Part shown: in pieces, positions 42,013 through 49,967 of the stretch
Position numbering within the stretch: the first letter of the stretch is position 1
Layout: each line of letters starts with the position of its first letter
Notes under the pieces: generated by a model
Told to the model about the DNA's origin: nothing
Database searches by the model: none
What the model saw: the letters and a program-made list of their open reading frames with translations, nothing else
From: Symplocastrum torsivum CPER-KK1
GTDB lineage: Bacteria > Cyanobacteriota > Cyanobacteriia > Cyanobacteriales > Coleofasciculaceae
Assembly: GCA_019358875.1 (NCBI GenBank)
Contig: JAHHIF010000053.1
Location: 1 to 56,227, forward strand
DNA: 56,227 nt
Reading direction: 5' to 3'
Program-made: the position numbers and the translations under genes

Positions 42013-42264
42013 TTAGGCTTGAGTTGCCCTGCTGAGGATTTCAGCAACCGTCCAGCGTTTGGTACGGCTTAAGGGTCGGGTTTCGCGAATCCGAACGCGA
42101 TCGCCCTCTTTGCACTGATTTTCCTCATCGTGAGCTTTGTAGCGCTTTGTACGGACTACGATTTTCCCGTATTTGGGGTGGGCGGTCCGGTTTTCTACAG
42201 CGACAACAACGGTTTTAGTCATTTTGTCGCTGACAACCAGACCCACTCGTTCTTTAACTGCCAT
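42013..42264 (-). CDS. rpsQ: 30S ribosomal protein S17
   Basis: 83 residues of an OB fold: KERVGLVVSDKMTKTVVVAVENR, HPKYGKIVVRTKRYKAHDEENQ and GDRVRIRETRPLSRTKRW. Five bases after rpmC. Confidence 0.98.
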   Translation of the reverse strand: MAVKERVGLVVSDKMTKTVVVAVENRTAHPKYGKIVVRTKRYKAHDEENQCKEGDRVRIRETRPLSRTKRWTVAEILSRATQA

Positions 42265-42269
42265 TGGGG

Positions 42270-42524
42270 TTACTCCTCTTGTGCATCAGGTTGTGGGGCT
42301 CCAGTCGCTGACGGTTCAGCCGCCGTAGCAAGTTGACGCTCCCGTTCAACGGTCATCAACTGGGAAATCCGGTGTCGAGTGTGCTTAAACAGATGCGACT
42401 TTTCCAAACGTCGGGTGGCTTGTTGCATCCGCAAGTCAAACAGTTCGCGCTTTGCAGCGAGAATTGCATCAGCCAGTTCCTGATCACTTAAATTTCTGGC
42501 ATCTTCAATCTTGGGCAGAGGCAT
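42270..42524 (-). CDS. rpmC: 50S ribosomal protein L29
   Basis: 84 residues, a two-helix hairpin: DARNLSDQELADAILAAKRELFDLRMQQATRR (in part) and HRISQLMTVERER. It lies near the peptide exit tunnel, where chaperones and SRP dock. It has an extra acidic tail (SATGAPQPDAQEE). Three bases after rplP. Confidence 0.97.
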   Translation of the reverse strand: MPLPKIEDARNLSDQELADAILAAKRELFDLRMQQATRRLEKSHLFKHTRHRISQLMTVERERQLATAAEPSATGAPQPDAQEE

Positions 42525-42527
42525 GAC

Positions 42528-42947
42528 TTATACCTGTTCCCCTTCACGGGTAATGAACTTCGTTTTAATGGGCAACTTATTAGAAGCGAGACGCATCGCC
42601 TCACGGGCAATTTCTTCGGAAACTCCGGCAATTTCGTAGAGGATTCGACCCGGTTTCACAACGGCAACCCAAAATTCTGGATTACCTTTACCTGAACCCA
42701 TCCGGGTTTCAGCAGCACGCTGCGTCACGGGTTTATCCGGGAAAACACGAATCCAGATTTTGCCACCCCGGCGGATGTAGCGAGTCATCGCTCGACGACC
42801 CGCTTCAATTTGTCGCGCTGTAATCCAGGAGGGTTCTGTTGCTTGCAGAGCGAAGTCACCAAAGTTCAACGTACTACCACGAGTGGCTACACCGGACATT
42901 CGTCCGCGCTGCTGTTTACGGAATTTTGTTCTTCTAGGACTTAACAT
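42528..42947 (-). CDS. rplP: 50S ribosomal protein L16
   Basis: 139 residues: MLSPRRTKFRKQQRGRMSG, RQIEAGRRAMTRYIRRGGKIW and RMGSGKGNPEFWVAVVKPGR. L16 helps place A-site tRNA. The spacer upstream to rpsC is a heptamer array. Confidence 0.98.
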   Translation of the reverse strand: MLSPRRTKFRKQQRGRMSGVATRGSTLNFGDFALQATEPSWITARQIEAGRRAMTRYIRRGGKIWIRVFPDKPVTQRAAETRMGSGKGNPEFWVAVVKPGRILYEIAGVSEEIAREAMRLASNKLPIKTKFITREGEQV

Positions 42948-42951
42948 GGTT

Positions 42952-43017
42952 CGTTGTTTGTTGTTTGTTGTTTGTTGTTTGTTGCTTGTTAAAGATGATC
43001 AATAACTAACAATCAAC
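42952..43017. repeat. TTTGTTG heptanucleotide array with fold-back, rplP-rpsC spacer
   Basis: About five copies of a GTTTGTT-type heptamer run from 42952 to about 42990. GTTGCTTGTTA (42981-42991) pairs with 43007-43017 over 11 positions with one mismatch. Confidence 0.75.
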
Positions 43018-43026
43018 AACTAATAA

Positions 43027-43752
43027 CTACTCATTTGAGCGATCTTCAAATTGCTGACGACGCCGTTGTTGACGACGACGGGGTTGAGCCGCTGCAGGAG
43101 TCGGCTGTTCTTCTTGTCCGGGAATGATTTCTCCTTTAAAGACCCAAACTTTTACGCCTAAAATTCCGTAAATTGTTTTCGCTGTGCGGTAGGAGTAGTC
43201 AATGTTGGCTCGGAGGGTATGCAGAGGTACCCGTCCTTCGCGAGTCCATTCGGTTCGAGCGATTTCTGCTCCATTTAACCGACCACTTACCTGAATTTTA
43301 ATGCCCTGAACATCGGCGCGTTGCGCTCGTTGAATGGCTTGACGCACTACCCGCCGGAAGGAAACCCTTCGCTCTAGTTGTTGTGCAATGTACTCAGCAA
43401 TCAATTCGGCATCGGCATCTACTCGTGCGACTTCAATGACATTGATGCGAATTTGACGATTACTGCCCAACGCTTGCTGAAGACCAACGCGCAAGTTATC
43501 AATTCCACTACCGCCACGACCGACGACAACGCCAGGTCGAGCGGTATGAATTTCTAAGTCAATTTGGTCAGCTTTGCGTTCAATCCGGATTTCAGAAATC
43601 CCAGCGTTGTTGAGTTTTTCCTGAACGTATTGACGAATTTTGTGGTCTTCTTGTAATACTTCTGGATATCGCTTGGTGTCTGCAAACCAGCGAGAGCGAT
43701 GCTCTTGGGTGATACCCAGTCGTAAACCAATTGGATGAATTTTTTGTCCCAC
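43027..43752 (-). CDS. rpsC: 30S ribosomal protein S3
   Basis: 241 residues: GQKIHPIGLRLGITQEHRSRWFA, the KH domain with GRGGSGIDNLRVGLQQALG and VGRG, and the C-terminal domain GVKVWVFKGEIIPGQEE. The tail is unusually rich in Arg and Gln (RRRQQRRRQQ). S3 forms the mRNA entry helicase with S4 and S5. Confidence 0.98.
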   Translation of the reverse strand: MGQKIHPIGLRLGITQEHRSRWFADTKRYPEVLQEDHKIRQYVQEKLNNAGISEIRIERKADQIDLEIHTARPGVVVGRGGSGIDNLRVGLQQALGSNRQIRINVIEVARVDADAELIAEYIAQQLERRVSFRRVVRQAIQRAQRADVQGIKIQVSGRLNGAEIARTEWTREGRVPLHTLRANIDYSYRTAKTIYGILGVKVWVFKGEIIPGQEEQPTPAAAQPRRRQQRRRQQFEDRSNE

Positions 43753-43818
43753 GAATCTTTCCTTTCCTTGTCAGTTGCCAGTTGTTAATCGTTAGTTGTC
43801 ACTTGTATCGCTACTGAC

Positions 43819-44184
43819 TCATGACTTTGCATCAACTTGGGGAGAAACAGCCACTGTGATATGGCATGTTGGCTTACGAATTTGGTAAGCACGACCTTGC
43901 GCTCTTGGTCGAAAACGCTTTAAGCTGGGTCCCATATCAGCATAAGCTTGAGTGATGACCAATCCCGCTGGGTCAAGACCAGCATTATGCTCAGCGTTTG
44001 CTACAGCGGAGCGTAAGACTTTCAAGACGGGATCACAAGCTCGGTAAGGCATAAATTCTAGAATAATCAGGGCTTCCCGATAGGAACGCCCTCGAATTTG
44101 ATCAAGAACTCGCCTTACTTTAAAGGGAGACATTCGGATGTAGCGAGCGATCGCTTTTGTTTCTGCTGTAGTATCTATTGCCAT
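43819..44184 (-). CDS. rplV: 50S ribosomal protein L22
   Basis: 121 residues: ARYIRMSPFKVRRVLDQIRGRSY, and the extended hairpin region ADMGPSLKRFRPRAQGRAYQIRKPTCHITV (in part), which lines the exit tunnel. 48 bases after rpsS. Confidence 0.98.
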   Translation of the reverse strand: MAIDTTAETKAIARYIRMSPFKVRRVLDQIRGRSYREALIILEFMPYRACDPVLKVLRSAVANAEHNAGLDPAGLVITQAYADMGPSLKRFRPRAQGRAYQIRKPTCHITVAVSPQVDAKS

Positions 44185-44232
44185 AGTTTTATTCGCTCTA
44201 AAAAGCTGTGAGGGAATGACCTCTCAAACCTT

Positions 44233-44511
44233 CTAACGACCAGCCCTCCGGTCGCCTTTAGCATGTCCACGGAATGTGCGAGTTGGCGCAAATTCTCCAA
44301 GCTTATGCCCCACCATTTGCTCGTTGATAAAAATTGGGACATGGGTTCGTCCGTTATGAACTGCGATCGTGTGACCAATCATCTGGGGCAAAATTGTCGA
44401 GGCTCGTGACCAGGTTTTGATAACCTGTTTTTCACCTTTGGCATTAAGAACTTCAATCTTAGTGAGAAGACTATCAGCGACAAAAGGACCTTTTTTTAAA
44501 GAACGACCCAT
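44233..44511 (-). CDS. rpsS: 30S ribosomal protein S19
   Basis: 92 residues: MGRSLKKGPFVADSLLTKIE, KTWSRASTILPQMIGHTIAVHNGR and VGHKLGEFAPTRTFRGHAKGDRR (in part). It pairs with S13 in the 30S head. Confidence 0.98.
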   Translation of the reverse strand: MGRSLKKGPFVADSLLTKIEVLNAKGEKQVIKTWSRASTILPQMIGHTIAVHNGRTHVPIFINEQMVGHKLGEFAPTRTFRGHAKGDRRAGR

Positions 44512-44545
44512 AATGAACGTACCTACTGTTTACTTGGTTGTTAGC

Positions 44546-44598
44546 TGTTAGTTGTTAGTTTTTAGTGAGGATAACCGTCTAAACACTAACAACTAACA
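44546..44598. repeat. Repeat-built stem-loop, rpsS-rplB spacer
   Basis: TGTTAGTTGTTAGT (44546-44559) is perfectly complementary to ACTAACAACTAACA (44585-44598). The 14 bp stem with a 25-base loop is the longest of the spacer stems in this cluster and is built of GTTAGTT-type heptamers. Confidence 0.8.
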
Positions 44599-44608
44599 AC
44601 TTTCTCTT

Positions 44609-45472
44609 CTATGACTGACGACCACCACGTCCGCGCTTCGAGGTTTTCCGCCGACGCCGGACAATTAAAGAACTGCTTTGCTTCTTTGGCTTGCGAGTTT
44701 TTGCACCCAAGGCTGGTTTGCCCCAAGGTGTCACGGGTCCAGATCTCCCGATAGGCGCTCTTCCTTCACCACCGCCATGTGGGTGATCCACCGGGTTCAT
44801 GACACTTCCTCGCACCTCTGGGCGGCGTCCTCTATGGCGATTGCGACCAGCTTTGCCCAAACTAATGTTTCTATCCTCAATGTTGCCCACCTGTCCAATC
44901 GTTGCGTAACATTCCCGACGCACCATTCGGACTTCACTGGAGGGAAGCTTGAGCGTTACATAATTGCCTTCTTTTGCAACAACTTGAGCAGTTGCTCCAG
45001 CCGCACGAACAATTTGCCCGCCTCGCCCCGGTCTCAGTTCAACATTATGAACGCTCGTTCCTAGAGGAATATTTCTTAAAGGTAAAGCGTTGCCAACTTC
45101 TATAGGTGCTTCGGGTCCAGACAGAATTGTTGTACCTACTGCTAACTTATCGGGATGAAGAATATAGCGTTTTTCTCCGTCCTGATAGTAAATTAGTGCG
45201 ATTCGGGCATTCCGATTGGGGTCGTACTCGATAGCAGCAACTTTGCCTGGGATATTGTGCTTATCACGCCGAAAGTCAATCACTCGATATAGACGCTTGT
45301 GACCGCCACCACGACGACGACTAGTAATCACGCCGCGATTGTTACGACCCTTGACGCGATGATTAGACTGTGTTAGAGATTTTTCCGGTTCACTGCGCGT
45401 AATCTCGGCAAAATCTGAGATAGTACCCTGACGAGTACCAGGAGTATATGGCCGATAAGAACGGATGCCCAT
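44609..45472 (-). CDS. rplB: 50S ribosomal protein L2
   Basis: 287 residues: MGIRSYRPYTPGTRQGTISDF, GRNNRGVITSRRRGGGHKRLYR and the peptidyl-transferase-near loop GSVMNPVDHPHGGGEGRAPIGR with the conserved His. One of the primary 23S rRNA binders. 122 bases after rplW. Confidence 0.98.
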   Translation of the reverse strand: MGIRSYRPYTPGTRQGTISDFAEITRSEPEKSLTQSNHRVKGRNNRGVITSRRRGGGHKRLYRVIDFRRDKHNIPGKVAAIEYDPNRNARIALIYYQDGEKRYILHPDKLAVGTTILSGPEAPIEVGNALPLRNIPLGTSVHNVELRPGRGGQIVRAAGATAQVVAKEGNYVTLKLPSSEVRMVRRECYATIGQVGNIEDRNISLGKAGRNRHRGRRPEVRGSVMNPVDHPHGGGEGRAPIGRSGPVTPWGKPALGAKTRKPKKQSSSLIVRRRRKTSKRGRGGRQS

Positions 45473-45594
45473 AACGAATATCCTTTACTTGCTTTATCTC
45501 TGGGGCTTGGTAATTGGGCAGTAGTGATTAGGGATTGGGATGAAAGCGATTAAAGCTTCACACTTGGTACTTTCCCAAGTCCGCTACCCCAGTC

Positions 45595-45897
45595 CTATAC
45601 TTCTGGGAACAGGGTAATCGAGTCTCCTGTCTTTAAGGTCACAACTGCACGTTTGTATTGCGGCTTGTAACCGACAAATTTGCCGACCCGGCGCTTTTTG
45701 CGTGGTGGACGGAGGGTATTGACGCTGGTAACCTTGACATCAAATAGGCTTTCAATCGCCGCTTTGATTTCTGGTTTGGTGGCTTTGAGAATTACTTCAA
45801 AGACATATTTATTCTGCTCTAAAAGCAGGGTTGCCTTTTCTGTAACAATCGGGCGAAGCACTAAATCAGCAAGGTTGCGGGGGTCGTACTTACTCAC
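45595..45897 (-). CDS. rplW: 50S ribosomal protein L23
   Basis: 100 residues from a GTG at 45897: AGGAGG lies 7 bases upstream, and the protein then starts (M)SKYDPRNLADLVLRPIVTEK like other L23; an upstream ATG would add eight residues without family support. The GTG lies inside the end of rplD (GTGAGTAA contains the rplD stop), so the two are translationally coupled. L23 frames the exit tunnel. Confidence 0.96.
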   Translation of the reverse strand: MSKYDPRNLADLVLRPIVTEKATLLLEQNKYVFEVILKATKPEIKAAIESLFDVKVTSVNTLRPPRKKRRVGKFVGYKPQYKRAVVTLKTGDSITLFPEV

Positions 45898-46522
45898 TGT
45901 AAACCTCCTGAATTTTGGCAAGGGCAGTGTTAGTTGTCACGATTTTGTCAGCGTTAAGGATGTCATAGACATTCAAACTGGTCGCCGAGATCAACTTAAC
46001 CGTTGAAAGATTACGCGCTGACAAATAAACCATTTCTTCTAGTTCAGGCAGAATTAAAAGTACTTTTGATTCTGCTGTGATGCCCCACCGTGCGAACGCT
46101 CCTATCAGTTCTTTAGTCTTTGGTCGTGGCAGTTGGGCAGCAAAATCCTCAACCACAATTAAATCTTCAGTACGGCTCTGAAACGCTGTTCTTAGAGCCA
46201 GTCGGCGTTCTTTGCGGTTCATTTTGATGTTGAAATCTCTGGGCTTAGGTCCAAAGATCACACCACCACCCCGCCATAGTGGGGAACGAATCGAACCTGC
46301 ACGCGCCCGACCTGTTCCTTTTTGCCGCCAAGGCTTGCGTCCACCTCCACTCACTTCTGCACGAGTTTTGGTAGAGACAGTTCCTTGACGAGAATTCGTC
46401 ATTTGCCGCACCATCGCTCGGTGAACAATGTGAGCGGCACTCTCTTCTTTTGCAACTCGCAAGTCTAAGGTTGCCTGTCCAACCTCTTCCCCTTGCCAGT
46501 TCCGCACTACACAATCAACCAT
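45890..46522 (-). CDS. rplD: 50S ribosomal protein L4
   Basis: 210 residues: MVDCVVRNWQGEEVGQATLDL, RQGTVSTKTRAEVSGGGRKPWRQKGTGRARAGS (in part, the tunnel loop) and GGVIFGPKPRDFNIKMNRKE. In E. coli L4 represses its own operon; no equivalent leader can be proved here. Overlaps rplW by 8 bases. Confidence 0.98.
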   Translation of the reverse strand: MVDCVVRNWQGEEVGQATLDLRVAKEESAAHIVHRAMVRQMTNSRQGTVSTKTRAEVSGGGRKPWRQKGTGRARAGSIRSPLWRGGGVIFGPKPRDFNIKMNRKERRLALRTAFQSRTEDLIVVEDFAAQLPRPKTKELIGAFARWGITAESKVLLILPELEEMVYLSARNLSTVKLISATSLNVYDILNADKIVTTNTALAKIQEVYSE

Positions 46523-46531
46523 AACTTTACG

Positions 46532-46559
46532 TCCTTAGTCCTTAGTCCTTAGTCCTTAG
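46532..46559. repeat. TCCTTAG heptanucleotide array, rplC-rplD spacer
   Basis: Four exact tandem copies of TCCTTAG followed by a related TCATTCC, just upstream of the rplD start. Confidence 0.85.
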
Positions 46560-46628
46560 TCATTCCTCTTTTTGTCCATGGTTCACATTGCGGATTCATT
46601 GCCGTGAACGCTGAACCCTGAGCCGTGA

Positions 46629-47264
46629 CTATCGACCAACCTGTTTAGCCGGGGTGATGCTCAAAAGCGCCCCAGGCTTGCCAGGAACTGCGCCTTTAAT
46701 CAGAAGCAAGTTACGGTCTGCATCTACACGCACTACCTCAAGCTTACGAATCGTGACGCGATCGCCGCCCAATCGACCAGCCATTCTCTTCCCCGGAAAC
46801 GTGCGACCCGGCGTTGTTCCGGCTCCAGTCGAACCAGGCTGGCGGTGATTTTTGGAACCATGCGCCATCGGTCCCCGCTTAAAGTTGTGACGTTTCTGAT
46901 AACCAGCGAACCCACGACCGATACTTGTTCCACTGACATCAACGATTTGACCATTACTGAACAGGCTCGCGTTGACTGCCTGACCCAATTCAAATTCACT
47001 CGTATCATCCAAACGATACTCGCGTAGGTGTCGCAGTGCTGGCGCACTGGATTTGGCAAAGTGCCCCATTTCAGGCTTAGACAGTGCCTTGGGCTTGACT
47101 TCTTGATAACCAACTTGAACAGCCGTGTAGCCATCCGTTTGCTTGGTTTTGATTTGTGTCACAGTGCATGGACCGGCTTGGACGATAGTGACAGGAAGCG
47201 CTCTTCCTTCGTCATCGAACACTTGGGTCATGCCGAGTTTTGTGCCGAGGATACCGACAGACAC
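46629..47264 (-). CDS. rplC: 50S ribosomal protein L3
   Basis: 211 residues from a GTG preceded by AAGGAG at 6 bases: MSVGILGTKLGMTQVFDDEG, GRGFAGYQKRHNFKRGPMAHG and GTTPGRTFPGKRMAGRLGGD. It begins the minus-strand ribosomal cluster; rpsJ, which leads this operon in E. coli, is not present upstream. Organises 23S rRNA near the peptidyl transferase centre. Confidence 0.98.
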   Translation of the reverse strand: MSVGILGTKLGMTQVFDDEGRALPVTIVQAGPCTVTQIKTKQTDGYTAVQVGYQEVKPKALSKPEMGHFAKSSAPALRHLREYRLDDTSEFELGQAVNASLFSNGQIVDVSGTSIGRGFAGYQKRHNFKRGPMAHGSKNHRQPGSTGAGTTPGRTFPGKRMAGRLGGDRVTIRKLEVVRVDADRNLLLIKGAVPGKPGALLSITPAKQVGR

Positions 47265-47878
47265 AGGTTTCTCCTTCTTATATAGTCATTACAGTGAGAA
47301 TAACTAGCGGTATTCAGTGAATCCGCGCTACCTCACAAACTTGTCAATATAACCTCCAGACAGCAATCTCTTCAGCCGAAGAAAAAAATATGTCCTTTGG
47401 TAGCCCTTCAATCTTTAAGAGCTAGATTGTGCGAACCGCTTTAACGAGTTAGTACTAACTAACCCTGTCGCCTTAACTCGTCAGGACTTAAGTCTTAATA
47501 GCCCCAGTATCCTTAACGTGGCGAAAGTTCAAGTAGGTCTAAGTATAGAAGCTGTCAGTCAAAGAACCTTGCAAATTCTCTTACATTAAGGGTATTTGCC
47601 TTTACCGTTAGGTAGAACAAATAACGCCTGTAAGGACTTCCCAGTTTTGAACCTGTGGTTCAAAGACCAGAGCGTATCCTGACCTCAGTTGCTTCCACGC
47701 AACCTTCGTTTTATCACAATTTTAAACTATACAATGATTTTCCTGTCTTTGTCTAGTGAGTCACTTTACTTTCAGCAAATTGATCGCAGTTGAGGGATTG
47801 AAGGGCGTAATCTGCCCATCATCTATAATAAACTGCTAACGATAGTTTATAAAACTTAAGGCGGAATCGGAGTTAGAG
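47265..47878. promoter_or_regulatory. Gene-free divergent leader between rplC and ndhN with palindromes
   Basis: 614 bases with no plausible gene. It must hold the promoters for the rplC cluster and for ndhN. On the rplC side are a 14-base palindrome AGTTAGTACTAACT (47447-47460), overlapping an 8 bp inverted repeat ACGAGTTA (47444-47451) / TAACTCGT (47474-47481), then GACTTAAGTC (47485-47494). These structures lie about 180-230 bases upstream of the rplC start and cannot all form together, which would suit a switching leader. No TATA/TTGACA pair with good spacing was found by eye. Confidence 0.5.
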
Positions 47879-48352
47879 ATGGCACTTATTACAACAGGCA
47901 GCTCATTCATCCGCGACATAGAGCAGTCGGGCGCATTGGCAATGTATGTGCCCTTAGAAGGAGGATTTGAAGGGCGCTACCGCCGTCGGTTGCGCGCAGC
48001 AGGCTATACCACCTTGAACTTTAGCGCTAGAGGGTTGGGTGACTTAGCCGCTTATCTAACTGGTGTCCACGGTGTTCGTCCTCCTCATTTAGGTAAGAAA
48101 GATATTCGGGTTTATTATCTGCCGCCTGTAGTGGGCTACCAATTAGAAAATCTGCCTCCTAAATCAAAAGGATTAGTACTCTGGATTATTGAAGGTTCGA
48201 TTTTGTCTCAGCAAGAAGTGGAATACTTAACCACATTGCCCAAACAGGAACCGCGAGTGAAAATAGCTGTGGAGATGGGAGGCGATCGCGCTTTCCGTTG
48301 GACACCACTTAAAAATGCGTTACCTGGACTCTTGTCAGCAGGTACTCCCTAA
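47879..48352 (+). CDS. ndhN: NAD(P)H-quinone oxidoreductase subunit N
   Basis: 157 residues matching the oxygenic-phototroph-specific NdhN subunit: MALITTGSSFIRDIEQSGALAMYVP, RRRLRAAGYTTLNFSARGLGDLAAYLTGVHGVRPPHLGKK (in part) and the end VEMGGDRAFRWTPLKNAL. NdhN is peripheral, in the stromal arm with NdhH-K and NdhM, and helps ferredoxin-dependent cyclic electron flow and respiration. Divergent to rplC. Confidence 0.94.
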   Translation: MALITTGSSFIRDIEQSGALAMYVPLEGGFEGRYRRRLRAAGYTTLNFSARGLGDLAAYLTGVHGVRPPHLGKKDIRVYYLPPVVGYQLENLPPKSKGLVLWIIEGSILSQQEVEYLTTLPKQEPRVKIAVEMGGDRAFRWTPLKNALPGLLSAGTP

Positions 48353-48499
48353 CCTCTACCACTACAGCGGCGAGTTCTTAGGCTGGTGTAATTAGCTCAA
48401 CATCTTATACTGCCGCCTTTATCACCCCCAAGCGACTTAGCTCAGATTTCAGGTTTTGATACCCTTGAGACAGACTGAGAAGATTGGGGGTAAATTATT

Positions 48500-49105
48500 T
48501 TGCTAGAGCAGCGTGACTACACATTAATTATTGATAAAAGCGGCAGTATGTCCGTTAGAGATCAGCCATCTAGTAAAAGCCGCTGGGAAGTTATGCAGGA
48601 AACTACCCTGGCATTGGCAAGTAAATGTGAAGAACTCGATCCAGATGGCATTACGATTTACTTGTTTTCTGGTCGCTTTAAACGCTACGACAACGTCACT
48701 TCCAATAAAGTCCCGCAGATCTTTCGCGAAAATGAGCCTTCTGGACGGACTGACTTAGCTAGTGTGCTGCTAGATGCAACCAATAGCTATTTTCAGCGCA
48801 AGGCGAGTGGTCAAACTAAGACAAACGGGGAGACAATTTTAATAGTGACTGATGGTGAGCCGGACGACCGCAAAGCCGTCATGAAAGTAATTATTGAAGC
48901 GTCACGACGGATGGATCGGGATGAAGAACTTGCCCTGTCCTTCATTCAAGTTGGTACAGATGCACAAGCTACTAAATTTCTCAAAATCTTAGATGATGAG
49001 TTGCAAGGTGCTGGGGCAAAGTTTGACATTGTAGATACAGTAACCATGGATGACATGGAAGACATGACTTTGTCAGAAGTCTTACTTAACGCCATCACTG
49101 ATTAG
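48500..49105 (+). CDS. VWA-domain protein, copy 1
   Basis: 201 residues forming a single von Willebrand A domain, starting at a TTG. The metal-ion-dependent adhesion site is complete: D12-x-S14-x-S16 (IIDKSGSMS), T84 (GRTDLASVL) and D118 (VTDGEPDD). No signal peptide or membrane segment, so it is cytoplasmic. It is paralogous to two further genes downstream, with near-identical runs RDYTLIIDKSGSMS and DPDGITIYLFSGRFKRYDNV. Such VWA proteins bind partners through divalent metal, for example in stress-response (Ter-like) or AAA complexes; the partner is unknown. Confidence 0.85.
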   Translation: MLEQRDYTLIIDKSGSMSVRDQPSSKSRWEVMQETTLALASKCEELDPDGITIYLFSGRFKRYDNVTSNKVPQIFRENEPSGRTDLASVLLDATNSYFQRKASGQTKTNGETILIVTDGEPDDRKAVMKVIIEASRRMDRDEELALSFIQVGTDAQATKFLKILDDELQGAGAKFDIVDTVTMDDMEDMTLSEVLLNAITD

Positions 49106-49154
49106 GTGTAAAAAAGTATCAAGAGAATTAGCAGTTCATCGAGAGAGGCTCTAT

Positions 49155-49187
49155 ATGCTGGAAAATCGGGACTACACGCTCATTTAG
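49155..49187 (+). pseudogene. Stub of a fourth VWA gene
   Basis: ATG at 49155 opens MLENRDYTLI followed at once by TAG. This is the exact N-terminus shared by the three VWA genes (MxxRDYTLII) and then nothing of the domain remains. The coiled-coil gene begins 30 bases later. It appears to be the remnant of another VWA copy whose body was lost. It could alternatively be a short leader peptide. Confidence 0.6.
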
Positions 49188-49216
49188 GAGAATCTCTATT
49201 AACTGAGGGTCAAAGA

Positions 49217-49702
49217 ATGGAATCTATAGATGATTTATTGGCACAAGTTAAAGCCGAGTATCAGGAACAAGACCAAGGGATAAAACCCAAGAAAAAGCCT
49301 CTCTTCAACGAGGAAGAATTTAAATCTCCTCCACCTGCTGCACCGACTTACCAATCTCAACCTTTGCAACAAAGTTGGGTATCTCCTGCCCAGGACAGTT
49401 TGTTGTCACAGGTTAAAGCTGAGTTTGAAGAAAAACAGCAAGCTGAGGAACTCCAAAAACAGCAGCAACTCAGAGAAGAACAACTCCGAAAAGAGCAACA
49501 ACTTCGAGAAGAACAACTTCGAGCTGAGCAGAGGAAGAAAAGGCAACGGGAGGCACTCACTCAAGAAGCAACAGAGTGGCTAAAAAATCTCAATCCTCGT
49601 TCAGAAGAAGGAATGTGGTTTGAAGATTTTTCTTATTCCTATTCCTCCAAACTAGAAGCAGCTATTGATTATCTGCAAGCTTTACGAGAAACTCATCGGT
49701 AA
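49217..49702 (+). CDS. Coiled-coil protein inside the VWA array
   Basis: 161 residues. A motif occurs twice: DDLLAQVKAEYQEQ at 5-18 and DSLLSQVKAEFEEK at 61-74. Between them is a Pro/Gln/Ser-rich linker. A long charged coiled coil of repeating RE(E/Q)QLR units follows (about 75-115), then a C-terminal globular part NPRSEEGMWFEDFSYSYSSKLEAAIDYLQALR. I have seen no defined family. Its place within the VWA array suggests that it is a partner of these proteins, the repeated DxLLxQVKAE motif perhaps being the binding site. Confidence 0.7.
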   Translation: MESIDDLLAQVKAEYQEQDQGIKPKKKPLFNEEEFKSPPPAAPTYQSQPLQQSWVSPAQDSLLSQVKAEFEEKQQAEELQKQQQLREEQLRKEQQLREEQLRAEQRKKRQREALTQEATEWLKNLNPRSEEGMWFEDFSYSYSSKLEAAIDYLQALRETHR

Positions 49703-49735
49703 TCGTCAAACATTTAGAAGTGAAAAAAACTGATA

Positions 49736-49766
49736 GCCGATCGCAAACAGTATCGGCATTTTATTT
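49736..49766 (+). terminator. Terminator after the coiled-coil gene
   Basis: GCCGAT and ATCGGC form a 6 bp stem with a 10-base loop followed by ATTTTATTT. It separates the first half of the VWA array from the second. Confidence 0.55.
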
Positions 49767-49967
49767 GGAATTTTACCTAGATTAGGCTTCTTGCATAAAT
49801 TGGAACGTCAAGGGTGATAACTATTACAGCAATTTAGCAAGAACTGATTGTTCGTAAGAGATCACTCTATTGAAACCGACAGGTTGGTTGGAGAGTCGTA
49901 TAGGCTTAGATCAGGAATGCAATGCTGACGATTGTAGGGGGTTGTTCTTTGAATGGGAGGTTCAATT

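Noticed and set aside
36508..46559. CRISPR-like arrays in the ribosomal spacers
   Set aside because: Units are 7 or 14 bases with no unique spacers and no cas genes; these are heptamer tandem repeats.
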